Assembly (NCBI GenBank): GCA_021774445.1
Contig: JAJFJA010000057.1
Coordinates: 82,351 to 146,350 of the forward strand
Source: Alphaproteobacteria bacterium
GTDB taxonomy: Bacteria > Pseudomonadota > Alphaproteobacteria > UBA6615
Reading direction: 5' to 3'
Length of the DNA: 64,000 bases
The stretch's first letter is position 1. Every line of letters begins with the position of its first letter. The notes beneath the pieces were generated by a model, which had not been told where the DNA came from, made no database searches, and saw nothing but the letters and a program-made list of their open reading frames with translations. Positions 1-9,152 of the stretch are shown one piece after another. Made by a program: the position numbers and the translations under genes.

Positions 1-1298
1 GCGATCGCTGTGGTGAAGAAATATTTGAGCTCAAAAATGCCACGGGGCGTGGCGATATATTTGTTGTTGGTGACCCGGCTGACCGTGCTTTCATGCATGC
101 CGATAACCTCGGCGATGTCCCGCAGCACCAACGGCCGCAGATACTGCACGCCTTTGGCGAAGAAGGCCTGCTGCTGCCGCACGATTTCGCTCGCGACTTT
201 CAGAATCGTCGTCGCCCGCTGATGTAGGGAGCGCACCAGCCAGCTCGCCGACTGGAATTGCTCGGTGACATACTCTCGTTCGGCTTTACCGCGGGTCTGG
301 CTGCTGACTTCCTTGTAGTAGCGTTGATTGAGCAGCACGCGCGGCAATGTTTCCGTGTTCAGCTCCACCAGCCAGCCGCCTTCGGCGCTCCGTACCATCA
401 TCACGTCAGGCACCACCGGTTGCGCGACTTCGTGGTTGAAGATTTGCGCCGGTTTCGGGTCGAGAGCCCGAATCTCCAGCACCATTTCAGTCAGGTCTTC
501 AGCGTCGACACCGCACAGCCGCAGCAGACTGGCGACGTCCCGTTTGGCCAGCAGTTCCAAATTTTCCACAAGCGTCTGCATCGCCGGATCGAAGCGGTCT
601 TTTTCGCGCAATTGGATCGCCAGACACTCTGCAAGATCCCGCGCCAGCACGCCCAATGGATCGAAGTTTTGCATCTTCAACAATGTCGCTTCGACGGTCT
701 CTTCCGGACACCCAAGCTGTGCGGCGATGACCGCCAACGGCGTGGTCACATAACCGGCATCGTCGACCGCGTCGATCAGATGCACGCCGATCAGGCGTTC
801 GGCCGGATCGGCAATCGTTTCGCTGAGCTGGCCCATCAGATGGTCGCGCAGGCTGACCGCGCCGGCGATCGTTTGCTCCAGCGCATTCAGCCCATCGCCA
901 CCGCCGCCGCTGGCGCCCCCTGGCCCGGCCGCGTTGGTCGGCGCCGCGTCGAGGCGCGTCTCGTCACTCCAGACATTGTCGTATTCCGCATCGAGCGGTC
1001 CGCTATCCTCCGCCGGCAGGGTCTCGCTGGCGGTTAGGCTTGCGGTGTCGGGCTCACCGACGTCTTCGGTCGCCGGTCCGTCGTCGTCGAACGCCGTCGC
1101 GGCGTCGCCGTCGCCTGGCGCCGTTGCTTCCGTATTGGCGTCGTCACGTTCGAGAAGCGGGTTTTGCTCGATCTCCGTTTCGACATACGCCGTCAGTTCT
1201 AAGTTGGACAATTGCAACAGCTTAATGGCCTGCTGCAACTGCGGCGTCATCACCAGAGACTGGCTGTGCCGCAGATCCAAACGCGGGGTCAAGGCCAT
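1..1298 (-). CDS. rpoN: RNA polymerase sigma-54 factor RpoN (3' end cut by window edge)
   Basis: Alternative sigma factor recognising -24/-12 promoters and requiring AAA+ activators. About 432 residues are visible. The N-terminus has the region I signature (LRHSQSLVMTPQLQQAIKLL), a Gln/Leu-rich stretch that contacts activators. A long acidic, Ala/Gly-rich linker (about residues 48-130) follows, then the core-binding domain. Near the edge the helix-turn-helix STVSRVTNNKYIATPRG is readable; the C-terminal RpoN box lies outside the window. The ATG at 1298 follows the lptB stop by 9 bp, so rpoN probably belongs to the lptC-lptA-lptB transcript, the usual proteobacterial arrangement. Confidence 0.97.
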   Translation of the reverse strand, partial: MALTPRLDLRHSQSLVMTPQLQQAIKLLQLSNLELTAYVETEIEQNPLLERDDANTEATAPGDGDAATAFDDDGPATEDVGEPDTASLTASETLPAEDSGPLDAEYDNVWSDETRLDAAPTNAAGPGGASGGGGDGLNALEQTIAGAVSLRDHLMGQLSETIADPAERLIGVHLIDAVDDAGYVTTPLAVIAAQLGCPEETVEATLLKMQNFDPLGVLARDLAECLAIQLREKDRFDPAMQTLVENLELLAKRDVASLLRLCGVDAEDLTEMVLEIRALDPKPAQIFNHEVAQPVVPDVMMVRSAEGGWLVELNTETLPRVLLNQRYYKEVSSQTRGKAEREYVTEQFQSASWLVRSLHQRATTILKVASEIVRQQQAFFAKGVQYLRPLVLRDIAEVIGMHESTVSRVTNNKYIATPRGIFELKYFFTTAI

Positions 1299-1307
1299 GA
1301 TCGATGT

Positions 1308-2102
1308 CTACAGACTGAACCTTTCACCCAAGTAAACGCGGCGGACATCCTCGTCCGCGACGATATCCTCGGGTCGCCCGCTCATCAGCACGCGGCCGTC
1401 ATGCAGGATGTAGGCGCGGTCGACGATATCCAACGTCTCGCGCACATTGTGATCGGTAATGAGCACGCCGATGCCGCGATGTTTCAGATGGCCCACCAGA
1501 TCGCGGATGTCGCCGACCGCGATCGGATCGATACCGGCCAACGGTTCGTCCAGCAGCACGAAATGCGGATGGCAGGCCAACGCGCGCGCAATTTCTACGC
1601 GTCGGCGCTCGCCGCCGGACAGCGCCAGCGACGGCGTGCGCCGCAGATGGGTAATGGAGAACTCCGCCAACAGATCGTCGAGGATCGTCTCGCGCCGGCT
1701 GCGTTCCGGTTCGACCACTTCGAGCACCGCGCGAATATTCTGCTCAACCGTCAGGCCGCGGAAGATCGACGGCTCTTGCGGCAGATAGCCGATACCCAGC
1801 CGCGCCCGTCGATACATCGGCAATTCGGTAATGTCGTGATTATCGAGCTTGATCACCCCGGCATCGGGCGTGATCAACCCGGTGATCATGTAAAAGCATG
1901 TCGTCTTGCCCGCGCCGTTAGGCCCCAGCAGCCCGACGGCCTCGCCGCGCTGCACCGACATGCTGACATCGCGAACCACCGGGCGTTTCTTGAAACGCTT
2001 CGCTAGATTGTTGCAGGCCAGGCCTTCATTCTGCGCGACCAGCACCGGACCGGCGTCCTTGTGCGCGCCGTCTGTCGCCTGAACCCTGGAGTCGGGGTCC
2101 AT
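1308..2102 (-). CDS. lptB: LPS export ABC transporter ATPase LptB
   Basis: Cytoplasmic ATPase of the LptB2FGC complex that extracts lipopolysaccharide from the inner membrane. 264 aa with Walker [10 protein letters not shown] (residues 60-68), signature [10 protein letters not shown], Walker [11 protein letters not shown] and switch His in ITDHNVRE. The D-loop GIDP and the C-terminal [12 protein letters not shown] end are typical of LptB. An N-terminal extension of about 25 residues precedes the ABC domain, so an internal start is possible. It lies 2 bp downstream of lptA and just upstream of rpoN. Confidence 0.96.
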   Translation of the reverse strand: MDPDSRVQATDGAHKDAGPVLVAQNEGLACNNLAKRFKKRPVVRDVSMSVQRGEAVGLLGPNGAGKTTCFYMITGLITPDAGVIKLDNHDITELPMYRRARLGIGYLPQEPSIFRGLTVEQNIRAVLEVVEPERSRRETILDDLLAEFSITHLRRTPSLALSGGERRRVEIARALACHPHFVLLDEPLAGIDPIAVGDIRDLVGHLKHRGIGVLITDHNVRETLDIVDRAYILHDGRVLMSGRPEDIVADEDVRRVYLGERFSL

Positions 2103-2104
2103 GC

Positions 2105-2929
2105 CTACTGCCCCTTTCTTGCGCTTGGCATGAACAGGCCTTTGACCCGGCCGTCGCCACCGGATTTCGGGTCGTTGAGCATCCGGCTGACCCCGGTATT
2201 CAGATCGACTTCGCCATATTCGCCATTGAGCTGGTTGTCGCCGCGCGTGATGCGCACGTCGCCCGACAAAGTCGCTAAGCCGGTATCCGGGCTATAGTCG
2301 CCATGGGTGGCCTGCGCCACGTCTGTCGCTGTCGATATGACGACCCCGCCCACCGCCTCGATACGGTCGATCTGCGACGCGCGTTCGCCGCCGGCATCTT
2401 CTTTGAAATGCGCCATTAGCACGTCCGCCTTGACGCGCCGGTCCTCGCGTATCGCCAGCGCGTCGCCCCGGGCGACGGCCAACCGGTCCTGCTCATAATA
2501 TTCCAGGCTCTCTTTGGCGACGATGCGATCCTCTTGCGTGTCCAGTTGAACCTGCTCCCCGGTCAGCACGAGCACGCCGTTGAACACGTCGTAGACCGCC
2601 TTTTCCGCGGTCGCGGTTTCGTCCTCCGAATAGATCCGCACATTGCCGTCGGCATCGATACGGTAGATCTCGTTGTCGCCGGTCGCACTCTCGCGGTAGA
2701 ACGCGACGAGGCTATCCGCCTCCACCGTCGTCCCGCCCTGTTTGGCGCTGGCATTGCCGCGCGCGATGTAGAGTTTATTCTGGCGCTGCCATTCGATGCC
2801 GTCGTCCGCTTCGATTTGGATGGGCGCATCGTTACCGCTGCCAAAGCCCAGCGATTGTGCCACCGCGGGGTCAAAAGAGCCCGCTAGCATCATCGCTGTT
2901 AGCAGGGCCGTCGGTCCCGCCGGTTTCAT
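2105..2929 (-). CDS. lptA: LPS transport periplasmic protein LptA
   Basis: Periplasmic bridge protein carrying LPS between the inner-membrane LptC and outer-membrane LptD. 274 aa with a signal peptide ending near AVAQS, followed by OstA-type repeats such as [30 protein letters not shown] and [18 protein letters not shown] that build a beta-jellyroll. It is longer than E. coli LptA (185 aa), as is common in alphaproteobacteria. The start ATG overlaps the lptC stop by 4 bp, implying translational coupling. Confidence 0.93.
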   Translation of the reverse strand: MKPAGPTALLTAMMLAGSFDPAVAQSLGFGSGNDAPIQIEADDGIEWQRQNKLYIARGNASAKQGGTTVEADSLVAFYRESATGDNEIYRIDADGNVRIYSEDETATAEKAVYDVFNGVLVLTGEQVQLDTQEDRIVAKESLEYYEQDRLAVARGDALAIREDRRVKADVLMAHFKEDAGGERASQIDRIEAVGGVVISTATDVAQATHGDYSPDTGLATLSGDVRITRGDNQLNGEYGEVDLNTGVSRMLNDPKSGGDGRVKGLFMPSARKGQ

Positions 2930-3627
2930 GGCGTCACATTGACGGTCGACTCGATGGTCATTTCCGCTCGGCCGGTAAAGATGATCACATCGCCCCGTTC
3001 GAGCACCCGAAAACCCTCCGCATCGATGACGCCGAACGGTCCCTGTCCATGCACCGGCTCGTCTCCTTCCGCCGACCGGTCCGTGAGGTTGACCTGAGCC
3101 GACTCAGTGGCGAATTCATACCCTGAATCGTGGAACAGATTCACCCCTCCCGATAGATAAAGCATCTGCCCGACCCGTTCGAACACGCCGTCCAGCGCGT
3201 TCAACGCCACCCAGGAACCGTCTTCGAGAATTATGTCCGCCGACGGCTGATCGAGCTGATAGACCTCCAAGCCCTCTTTGTCGTCGAGCCGCGAGCCCAT
3301 TTCCGCGGTGATCTGAAACGGCCGCGTTTGCTCGTCGACGCCCAGTAGTCGCGGGTTGAGAACTTGTGGCTTGTCGCCACCCTGCGGGCCGACTGCCGCG
3401 ATATCCAGTTTGAAATCGTCCTCTTCCGGCGTCAGTTGCGGCCACGCCAGCGCCAGCAGCAACAGCGCCACGGCGACTGCCGGCAGCAACACCTTCATCG
3501 TCGATACGAATCGGCTGCGCTGGAAGTTCAGCGACCGCCGCCGCGGTGCCGTGGCCGCCCGTCGCCGCGTCGTTGCCGCGGCGGGTACCGGGTTTTGTCG
3601 TTCCGAGTCGGTGTTGACGCTGGTCAT
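2926..3627 (-). CDS. lptC: LPS export system protein LptC
   Basis: Bitopic inner-membrane protein that receives LPS from LptBFG and passes it to LptA. 233 aa: a basic, Arg-rich cytoplasmic N-terminus (residues 20-43), one transmembrane helix (about 45-64, VLLPAVAVALLLLALAW) and a periplasmic OstA-like domain. Divergent in sequence, as LptC normally is, but position immediately before lptA-lptB supports it. It starts 3 bp after kdsD. Confidence 0.9.
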   Translation of the reverse strand: MTSVNTDSERQNPVPAAATTRRRAATAPRRRSLNFQRSRFVSTMKVLLPAVAVALLLLALAWPQLTPEEDDFKLDIAAVGPQGGDKPQVLNPRLLGVDEQTRPFQITAEMGSRLDDKEGLEVYQLDQPSADIILEDGSWVALNALDGVFERVGQMLYLSGGVNLFHDSGYEFATESAQVNLTDRSAEGDEPVHGQGPFGVIDAEGFRVLERGDVIIFTGRAEMTIESTVNVTP

Positions 3628-3630
3628 CGG

Positions 3631-4626
3631 CTACACGACGCCGGCCCGCAGGCAGTCATGCATGTGCAGGATGCCGATCGGCTTGCGGTCTGCGACGATA
3701 TACAAGACCGTTACCGGGCCTGGCCCCGAATTCATCACGTTAATCGCTTCCGCCACCAGCGCTTCACCGCGAATCGTACGCGGCTCGAGCGTCATCACCG
3801 CCGCGACCGGTTCGGTGAGGATTGCCGGCGTCAGATGGCGGCTCAAATCGCCGTCCGTGAAAATCCCGATCAGCGCCCCCTCGGAGTCGACGATGCCGAC
3901 GCAGCCGAACCGTTTCGCCGTCATCACCAGGATCGCATCCGCCACGCTGGTTTCCGGCTCGACCAGGGGCAGTGCGTCGTCGCAATGCATCACGTCACGT
4001 ACGCGCAACAGCTTGCGGCCCAGCTTGCCGCCGGGATGCAGCAGCCGGTAGTCGTCCTGGTTGAACCCGCGCCGTTCCAGCAGCGAGACGGCCAAGGCAT
4101 CGCCCAAGGCCAGCATCATCGTCGTCGATGTTGTCGGCGCCAACCCCATCGGGCAGGCCTCCGGCACCCGCGGCAGCAGCAGCAGGTGATCGGCCATTTC
4201 CGCCAGCGCGCTGTCGTCCCGGCTGGTCACGGCGATCAGCCCGATGGCAAAACGTTTGCAGTAACTGAGCACGGCATCCAATTCGGCGGTATCGCCGGAG
4301 TTGCTAAGCGCCAGCACCACATCGTCCGACGTGATCATACCGAGGTCGCCGTGGCTCGCTTCGCCGGGATGGACGAACAGCGCCGGGGTGCCGGTGGACG
4401 CAAGCGTCGCCGCAATCTTGCCCCCGATATGGCCGCTCTTGCCCATGCCGCTGACCACCACGCGGCCCTTCGCCGCGGCGATCGCGTCGGCGGCGTCGGC
4501 ATAGCTATCGCCGAGCGCCGCCGCCAGCGCCGTGAGGGCGGCCGCCTCCGCGTGCAGGACCCGGCGTCCGGTATCGACGGCGCCGGTGGCGCTATCGTCG
4601 GCTAACGAAATTGCTGGTTTGCTCAT
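3631..4626 (-). CDS. kdsD: D-arabinose-5-phosphate isomerase (KdsD/KpsF family)
   Basis: Interconverts ribulose-5-phosphate and arabinose-5-phosphate, the first step to the LPS sugar Kdo, which fits the neighbouring Lpt genes. 331 aa from the ATG at 4626; an in-frame ATG at 4677 would add 17 unconserved residues. The N-terminal SIS domain contains GMGKSGHIGGKIAATLAS and HPGEASHGDLG; two CBS domains form the C-terminal third. First gene of the minus-strand kdsD-lptC-lptA-lptB-rpoN run. Confidence 0.94.
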   Translation of the reverse strand: MSKPAISLADDSATGAVDTGRRVLHAEAAALTALAAALGDSYADAADAIAAAKGRVVVSGMGKSGHIGGKIAATLASTGTPALFVHPGEASHGDLGMITSDDVVLALSNSGDTAELDAVLSYCKRFAIGLIAVTSRDDSALAEMADHLLLLPRVPEACPMGLAPTTSTTMMLALGDALAVSLLERRGFNQDDYRLLHPGGKLGRKLLRVRDVMHCDDALPLVEPETSVADAILVMTAKRFGCVGIVDSEGALIGIFTDGDLSRHLTPAILTEPVAAVMTLEPRTIRGEALVAEAINVMNSGPGPVTVLYIVADRKPIGILHMHDCLRAGVV

Positions 4627-4784
4627 GGACGGGCTGGGCTCATATTCCGCTTGGCGGCTGGCTCGCGCCGGTGCCACCTGTGCCCGGGCCGCGAAAACCT
4701 GCCGATTTCAGTATGAAGGTGCGATTAAGACGGGTCAACGAAGGCCCCTCCGGTCGGGCCGCGTACGATTGTCGCGCTTGCGCC

Positions 4785-5405
4785 CTAGCTATGGGCAAAA
4801 ATGTCCACATCGTTCCATCCGGCTAAGTCGAGCTCGGCCCGGGTTGACAGGAAAGCGAAGAGCCGGGCGGCCAGTTCGGCCCGGCCCAGCCGCACCAGCA
4901 TTTCCTCCAGCCGGCTCTTCAGATTATGCAGATGCAGCACGTCCGAGGCCGCATATTCAAGCTGCTGCGGGCTCAGCGTGGCCGCCCCCCAGTCCGAAGA
5001 CTGCTGCTGTTTCGACAGCTCGATCCCCAGCAATTCCCGGCACAGATCCTTGAGGCCGTGGCGGTCGGTATAGGTTCGGACCAGCCGCGAGGCGATTTTC
5101 GTGCAGAATAACGGCCCGCAATCGACCCCCAAATGATGCCGCAGCATGGCCACGTCGAAACGCGCATAGTGGAATATCTTGACCACGCCGGGATCGGCCA
5201 AGAGCGCTTTTAGCCGCGGCGCCTGGTAAGCCTCCGCCGCCAGCTGCACCAAATGGGCGCTGCCGTCCCCCGCCGATAGCTGCACCAGACAGAGTCGGTC
5301 CCGTTGCAAATTCAGCCCCATGGTCTCGGTATCCACGGCCACGCTGTCGCCGAAATCCAGGCCGTCGGGCAGATCGCCGTGATAGTGATGGATCTCGCCG
5401 CTCAT
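4785..5405 (-). CDS. rnd: Ribonuclease D, short form
   Basis: 3'-5' exoribonuclease of the DEDD superfamily. 206 aa consisting of the exonuclease domain only, with no HRDC domain. Exo I is DTETMGL, Exo II HYARFDV, Exo III YAASD. The Tyr four residues before the last Asp marks the DEDDy subclass. The ATG at 5405 is preferred because the longer frame to 5462 adds only low-complexity Arg/Ser residues. About 160 bp separate it from kdsD. Confidence 0.9.
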   Translation of the reverse strand: MSGEIHHYHGDLPDGLDFGDSVAVDTETMGLNLQRDRLCLVQLSAGDGSAHLVQLAAEAYQAPRLKALLADPGVVKIFHYARFDVAMLRHHLGVDCGPLFCTKIASRLVRTYTDRHGLKDLCRELLGIELSKQQQSSDWGAATLSPQQLEYAASDVLHLHNLKSRLEEMLVRLGRAELAARLFAFLSTRAELDLAGWNDVDIFAHS

Positions 5406-5556
5406 TGGTTCCACATCGCTTGACCTTCGCCGTCTGCTACTCTCCGCGCCCAAGACTGTCAACTCGTGCCCGGGCTCGCCCTACCCCGCTCACTGTACTG
5501 GCAACCTCTTGATGAAGTGGTTATATAGCGCTTCAGCCTGTCTGCGGCGGGGGATC

Positions 5557-6498
5557 ATGACTATTCGACGCGTCACCGTCTTTGGCGGTTCCGGTTTTCT
5601 CGGTCGCTACATTGTTGAGCGCTTGGCCGACGAGGGGGTCGTCGTCACGGTGGCCGTGCGCGACCCGGAGCGCGCCAAATTTCTCATGCCCCTGGGCAAT
5701 GTTGGCCAAATCGTGCCGGTTGCCGCCAGCGTGACCCATCAGGCTTCCGTTGACGCCACCGTGGCCGGCGCCGACGCGGTGATCAACTTGGTCGGTATTC
5801 TCCATCAACGCGGCCGCCGCAGCTTCAAGGCGATCCATGCTGACGGTGCGGCCCGCGTCGCCCGGGCGGCGGCGGCGGCCGGGGCGCGGCATATGGTCCA
5901 CCTGTCCGCGCTCGGCGCCGACCCCCGTGCGCCATCCGAATATGCCCGCTCCAAGGCCGCCGGCGAGGCCGCGGTTCGGGAGGCCTTTCCGACCGCGACC
6001 ATCCTGCGCCCCTCGATCATTTTCGGCCCCGAGGATGGCTTCTTCAACTTGTTCGCCGGCCTCGCCCGGATTTCGCCTGTCTTGCCGCTCTATGGCGGCG
6101 GACATACGCGTTTTCAGCCGGTCTATGTTGGCGATGTCGCTGACGCCGTCATGCACCTGCCCAGCCCGGGGGGCGCCACCTATGAGCTCGGCGGCCCACA
6201 GGTCTACAGTTTTGCCGAGTTGTTGCGTCTCATGCTGCGTCACATCGACCGCCGCCGGATCCTACTTCCCTTGCCCTACTCGGTTGGCGCCATGCAGGCC
6301 TTTTTCTTCGAGTTCTTGCCCAATCCTCCCCTGACCCGCGATCAGCTCCGCCAGCTTCGGACCGACAATGTCGTGTCGCCGGAGGCCCTGTCCTTTGCGG
6401 ATCTCGGCATTGCGCCCACGGCATTGGATGTCGTGCTGCCCACCTACTTGAAACGGTATCGCCGCGGCGGCCGTCTCGGCCGCATGAGCGTCGCCTGA
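5557..6498 (+). CDS. Complex I NDUFA9-subunit-family NAD(P)-dependent epimerase
   Basis: Atypical short-chain dehydrogenase related to the mitochondrial complex I accessory subunit NDUFA9. Its bacterial role is uncertain, probably NAD(P)H binding. 313 aa from ATG 5557. The dinucleotide-binding motif VFGGSGFLGRYIVERL is at the N-terminus, followed by LSALGAD and a YARSKAAGE segment matching the SDR active-site Tyr-Lys. An in-frame ATG at 5509 would add 16 residues. Divergent from rnd and convergent with uppP, 16 bp between stops. Confidence 0.88.
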   Translation: MTIRRVTVFGGSGFLGRYIVERLADEGVVVTVAVRDPERAKFLMPLGNVGQIVPVAASVTHQASVDATVAGADAVINLVGILHQRGRRSFKAIHADGAARVARAAAAAGARHMVHLSALGADPRAPSEYARSKAAGEAAVREAFPTATILRPSIIFGPEDGFFNLFAGLARISPVLPLYGGGHTRFQPVYVGDVADAVMHLPSPGGATYELGGPQVYSFAELLRLMLRHIDRRRILLPLPYSVGAMQAFFFEFLPNPPLTRDQLRQLRTDNVVSPEALSFADLGIAPTALDVVLPTYLKRYRRGGRLGRMSVA

Positions 6499-6514
6499 GG
6501 CGCGGCCTGAGCCG

Positions 6515-7312
6515 CTAAGTCGCGTACACCCAGTAGAACAGCACCGCCCCCAACAGGAGCCGATAGACCACGAAGGGCGTAAAGCCGACCCTCTGCACCC
6601 ACTGCATCAGCAGCGCGATGGCCCCCAGTGCCGCGCCGAAGGACAGCGCCACCGCCAGCAGCACATCGCGCCCGACGGTCGCGCTGCCGGCTTCATAGAG
6701 ATCCAGTCCCAACAACAGCCCGGCACCGGCAATGATCGGGATCGACATCAGCAGCGAGTAGCGCGCGGCGTCCGTCCGCTCATAGCCCAGCAGCCGCGCC
6801 GCGGTCATGGTAATGCCGGACCGGCTCGTGCCGGGCACCAGCGAGAGCACTTGCGCCAAGCCCAGCAACAAGGCGTGGGCAAGACCCACATGGGTGATCC
6901 GCCGAATCGTCATGCCGATCTTGTCGGCGACATAAAGTAGCAGCCCGAACACCACGGTCGTCCAGGCGATCACCGCCGGGGTTCGCAGTGAACTCTCGAT
7001 GAAGTCCTTTGCCAGGAATCCGGCCACCGCAGCCGGAATGCTGGCCACGATCAACGTCCCGGCCAGCCGCGCTTCAGGCGTGATACGGCCCTTGGTCAGT
7101 TGCGCCACCCCGAGCAGCATGGCCAGTAGATCGCGCCAGAAATAGGCCACGACCGCTCCCAGCGTGCCCACATGGACCGCCACGTCGAGTAACAGGCCCT
7201 GGTCCCGCCCGGAAACCTCGGCCACCAAAATGAGGTGCCCGGATGAACTGATCGGCAGGAATTCCGTGATCCCTTGCACCAGGGCCAGGATGACGATGAG
7301 AAAAAACGGCAC
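6515..7312 (-). CDS. uppP: Undecaprenyl-diphosphate phosphatase UppP/BacA
   Basis: Polytopic inner-membrane enzyme that dephosphorylates undecaprenyl pyrophosphate to recycle the lipid carrier for peptidoglycan and surface polysaccharide synthesis. 265 aa, normal for the family. The two diagnostic motifs are present: GITEFLPISSSGHLIL near the N-terminus and PGTSRSG around residue 170. Multiple hydrophobic helices span the protein. It stands alone on the minus strand. Confidence 0.97.
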   Translation of the reverse strand: MPFFLIVILALVQGITEFLPISSSGHLILVAEVSGRDQGLLLDVAVHVGTLGAVVAYFWRDLLAMLLGVAQLTKGRITPEARLAGTLIVASIPAAVAGFLAKDFIESSLRTPAVIAWTTVVFGLLLYVADKIGMTIRRITHVGLAHALLLGLAQVLSLVPGTSRSGITMTAARLLGYERTDAARYSLLMSIPIIAGAGLLLGLDLYEAGSATVGRDVLLAVALSFGAALGAIALLMQWVQRVGFTPFVVYRLLLGAVLFYWVYAT

Positions 7313-7709
7313 CGCGCGCGGATCCTGGGTGGGGGAATGTCGGCAGGCTTATAACATTCGCGACCCGACGCTCCACATAAAGAATTAATATCGATATGGG
7401 ACAATTTCCCAGCATTGAGCTCAGGTCGGTTCCTGATCACCGGTCCTAGAGCGGCTCGCATCAATATATAGGTCAGTAATTATGACGCAATAATGTGTTT
7501 TCACTCGCACTGGCAGGTTCGCTGCGGTATAATGGTCAGGTGCTCGCGGGGGAGTGCTCACAAAGCACCGCGAATGCCAAGTGCGACGGTCGGCTAAGCG
7601 CGCCGGCAGGGGCCTGACATTGCCGCCCCGGCCACCGCGCGCTCAACCGGTCTCCGACTGGCGAAACGAACAAATGCCCCGTGGAAAGATGCACCCGGGT
7701 GGAAAGTGA
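7313..7709. other. Intergenic region between uppP and gltD
   Basis: 397 bases with no supported gene, locally AT-richer than its surroundings. It must hold the divergent promoters of uppP and gltD. It contains the promoter candidate at 7511-7533. Beyond that is a roughly 170-base gltD leader with a small GTGCT/AGCAC hairpin near 7556-7570 and two copies of GTGGAAAG just before the gltD start. I do not recognise a riboswitch. Confidence 0.6.
7511..7533 (+). promoter_or_regulatory. Candidate gltDB promoter: sigma-54-like -24/-12 overlapping a TATAAT box
   Basis: TGGCAG at 7511 and CTGC at 7522 place GG and GC with the 10-base separation of a sigma-54 promoter (consensus TGGCAC-N5-TTGC). A perfect TATAAT lies at 7528-7533, but I see no good -35 box for it. 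Either element would start RNA near 7538, giving a leader of about 170 bases before gltD. This is motif reading only. Confidence 0.35.
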
Positions 7710-9152
7710 ATGTCCGATAGCATGCTTAAATTCGTCACTGTTGCCCGCGATATGCCCGACAAGGCCGCCGCGGTCGAACGTCGCGGCACCTGGGACGAGA
7801 TCTACGCGCGCTTCGCGCCGACCAAGGCGGCCGAGCAGGCCGCCCGCTGCTCGCAATGCGGCGTGCCTTTTTGTCAGGTTCATTGCCCGCTGCACAACAA
7901 CATCCCCGATTGGCTGATGCTGACCGCCGCCGGTCGCCTTGAAGAGGCTTATGAGCTTGCCGCGGCCACCAATACATTGCCGGAAATCTGCGGTCGCATT
8001 TGCCCGCAGGACCGTTTGTGCGAAGGCAATTGCGTCATCGAATCGGCCGGTCATGAGACCGTTACGATCGGTTCGGTCGAGACCTATATCGTCGAGACCG
8101 CCTTTGAGAATGGCTGGATCAAGCCGGTCGTGCCGGCCCGCGAACGGCCCGAGTCCGTCGGCATCATCGGCGCCGGACCGGCCGGCTTTGCGGCTGCCGA
8201 TGCGTTGCGCCGGCGCGGCTATCAGGTCCATATTTACGACCGCTACGACCGTGCCGGCGGTTTGCTGATTTACGGCATCCCCAGTTTCAAGCTCGAGAAG
8301 GAGATCGTGCTGCGGCGCTGGCGGCTGCTCGAAGCGGGTGGCGTTCAGTTCCACATGAATTTTGAGGTTGGCCGCGATGCATCGCTGGCCGACCTTCGAG
8401 CCCGTCATGACGCGGTACTGGTCGCCGCGGGTGTCTACAAGGCCCGCGATATGGCCGCCCCGGGCTCGGGCCTAGGCAACATCATGGCGGCCATGCGCTA
8501 TCTGACCGCGTCCAACCGCAAGGGTCTCGGCGACGCGGTTGCGGATTTTGACGATGGCACGCTCGATGCTGCCGGCCGCAATGTCGTCGTCATCGGCGGT
8601 GGCGACACGGCGATGGATTGCGTCCGCACCGCCGTACGGCAGGGCGCGAAATCGGTCAAATGCCTTTATCGTCGCGACCGCAACAACATGCCCGGCTCCC
8701 AACGTGAGGTGACCAATGCCGAGGAGGAGGGCGTCGAATTCATCTGGCGCTCCGCCCCCGAGGCCTTTCTTGGCGAAACCACGGTCGCCGCGGTCCGGGC
8801 CCAGCGGATGCGCCTTGGCCCCCCCGACGCCTCCGGGCGTCAGACGCCGGAGCCGATTGAGGATTCCAGCTTTACCATCGATTCCGAATTGGTGATCAAG
8901 GCGTTGGGCTTCGATCCCGACGATATCCCCACGCTGTTTGGCGAGCCGGCGCTGAAAGTCACGCGCTGGGGCACGATCCAGGCTGAACTGGGCACTGGCC
9001 GTACGAATTTGCCGGGCGTTTTCGCCGCCGGTGACATCGTCCGCGGCGCCAGCCTGGTGGTCTGGGCGATCCGCGATGGCCGCGACTGCGCCGCCGCTAT
9101 TCATCGGTACATCTCGGCCAAAGCAACGGCTGAACTGCGCGAGGCATCATGA
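7710..9152 (+). CDS. gltD: Glutamate synthase (NADPH) small subunit
   Basis: Beta subunit of GOGAT: oxidises NADPH and passes electrons to the large subunit. 480 aa. The N-terminal iron-sulfur region has Cys47, Cys50, Cys55 and Cys59 (CSQCGVPFCQVHC) and a second group CGRICPQDRLCEGNC near residue 100. The FAD motif GIIGAGPAGFAAADALRR and the NADPH motif VVVIGGGDTAMDC follow. A GGAAAG Shine-Dalgarno-like sequence precedes the ATG. Its stop overlaps gltB by 4 bp. Confidence 0.97.
   Translation: MSDSMLKFVTVARDMPDKAAAVERRGTWDEIYARFAPTKAAEQAARCSQCGVPFCQVHCPLHNNIPDWLMLTAAGRLEEAYELAAATNTLPEICGRICPQDRLCEGNCVIESAGHETVTIGSVETYIVETAFENGWIKPVVPARERPESVGIIGAGPAGFAAADALRRRGYQVHIYDRYDRAGGLLIYGIPSFKLEKEIVLRRWRLLEAGGVQFHMNFEVGRDASLADLRARHDAVLVAAGVYKARDMAAPGSGLGNIMAAMRYLTASNRKGLGDAVADFDDGTLDAAGRNVVVIGGGDTAMDCVRTAVRQGAKSVKCLYRRDRNNMPGSQREVTNAEEEGVEFIWRSAPEAFLGETTVAAVRAQRMRLGPPDASGRQTPEPIEDSSFTIDSELVIKALGFDPDDIPTLFGEPALKVTRWGTIQAELGTGRTNLPGVFAAGDIVRGASLVVWAIRDGRDCAAAIHRYISAKATAELREAS

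Noticed and set aside
6502..6515. Hairpin GCGGC-CTGA-GCCGC between the convergent epimerase and uppP genes.
   Set aside because: Only five base pairs and no T tract on either strand; too weak to call a terminator in such GC-rich DNA.
7540..7709. A glutamine or other riboswitch in the gltD leader.
   Set aside because: Only small hairpins and a repeated GTGGAAAG were seen; nothing matched a known aptamer fold, and the glutamine riboswitch is known from cyanobacteria.
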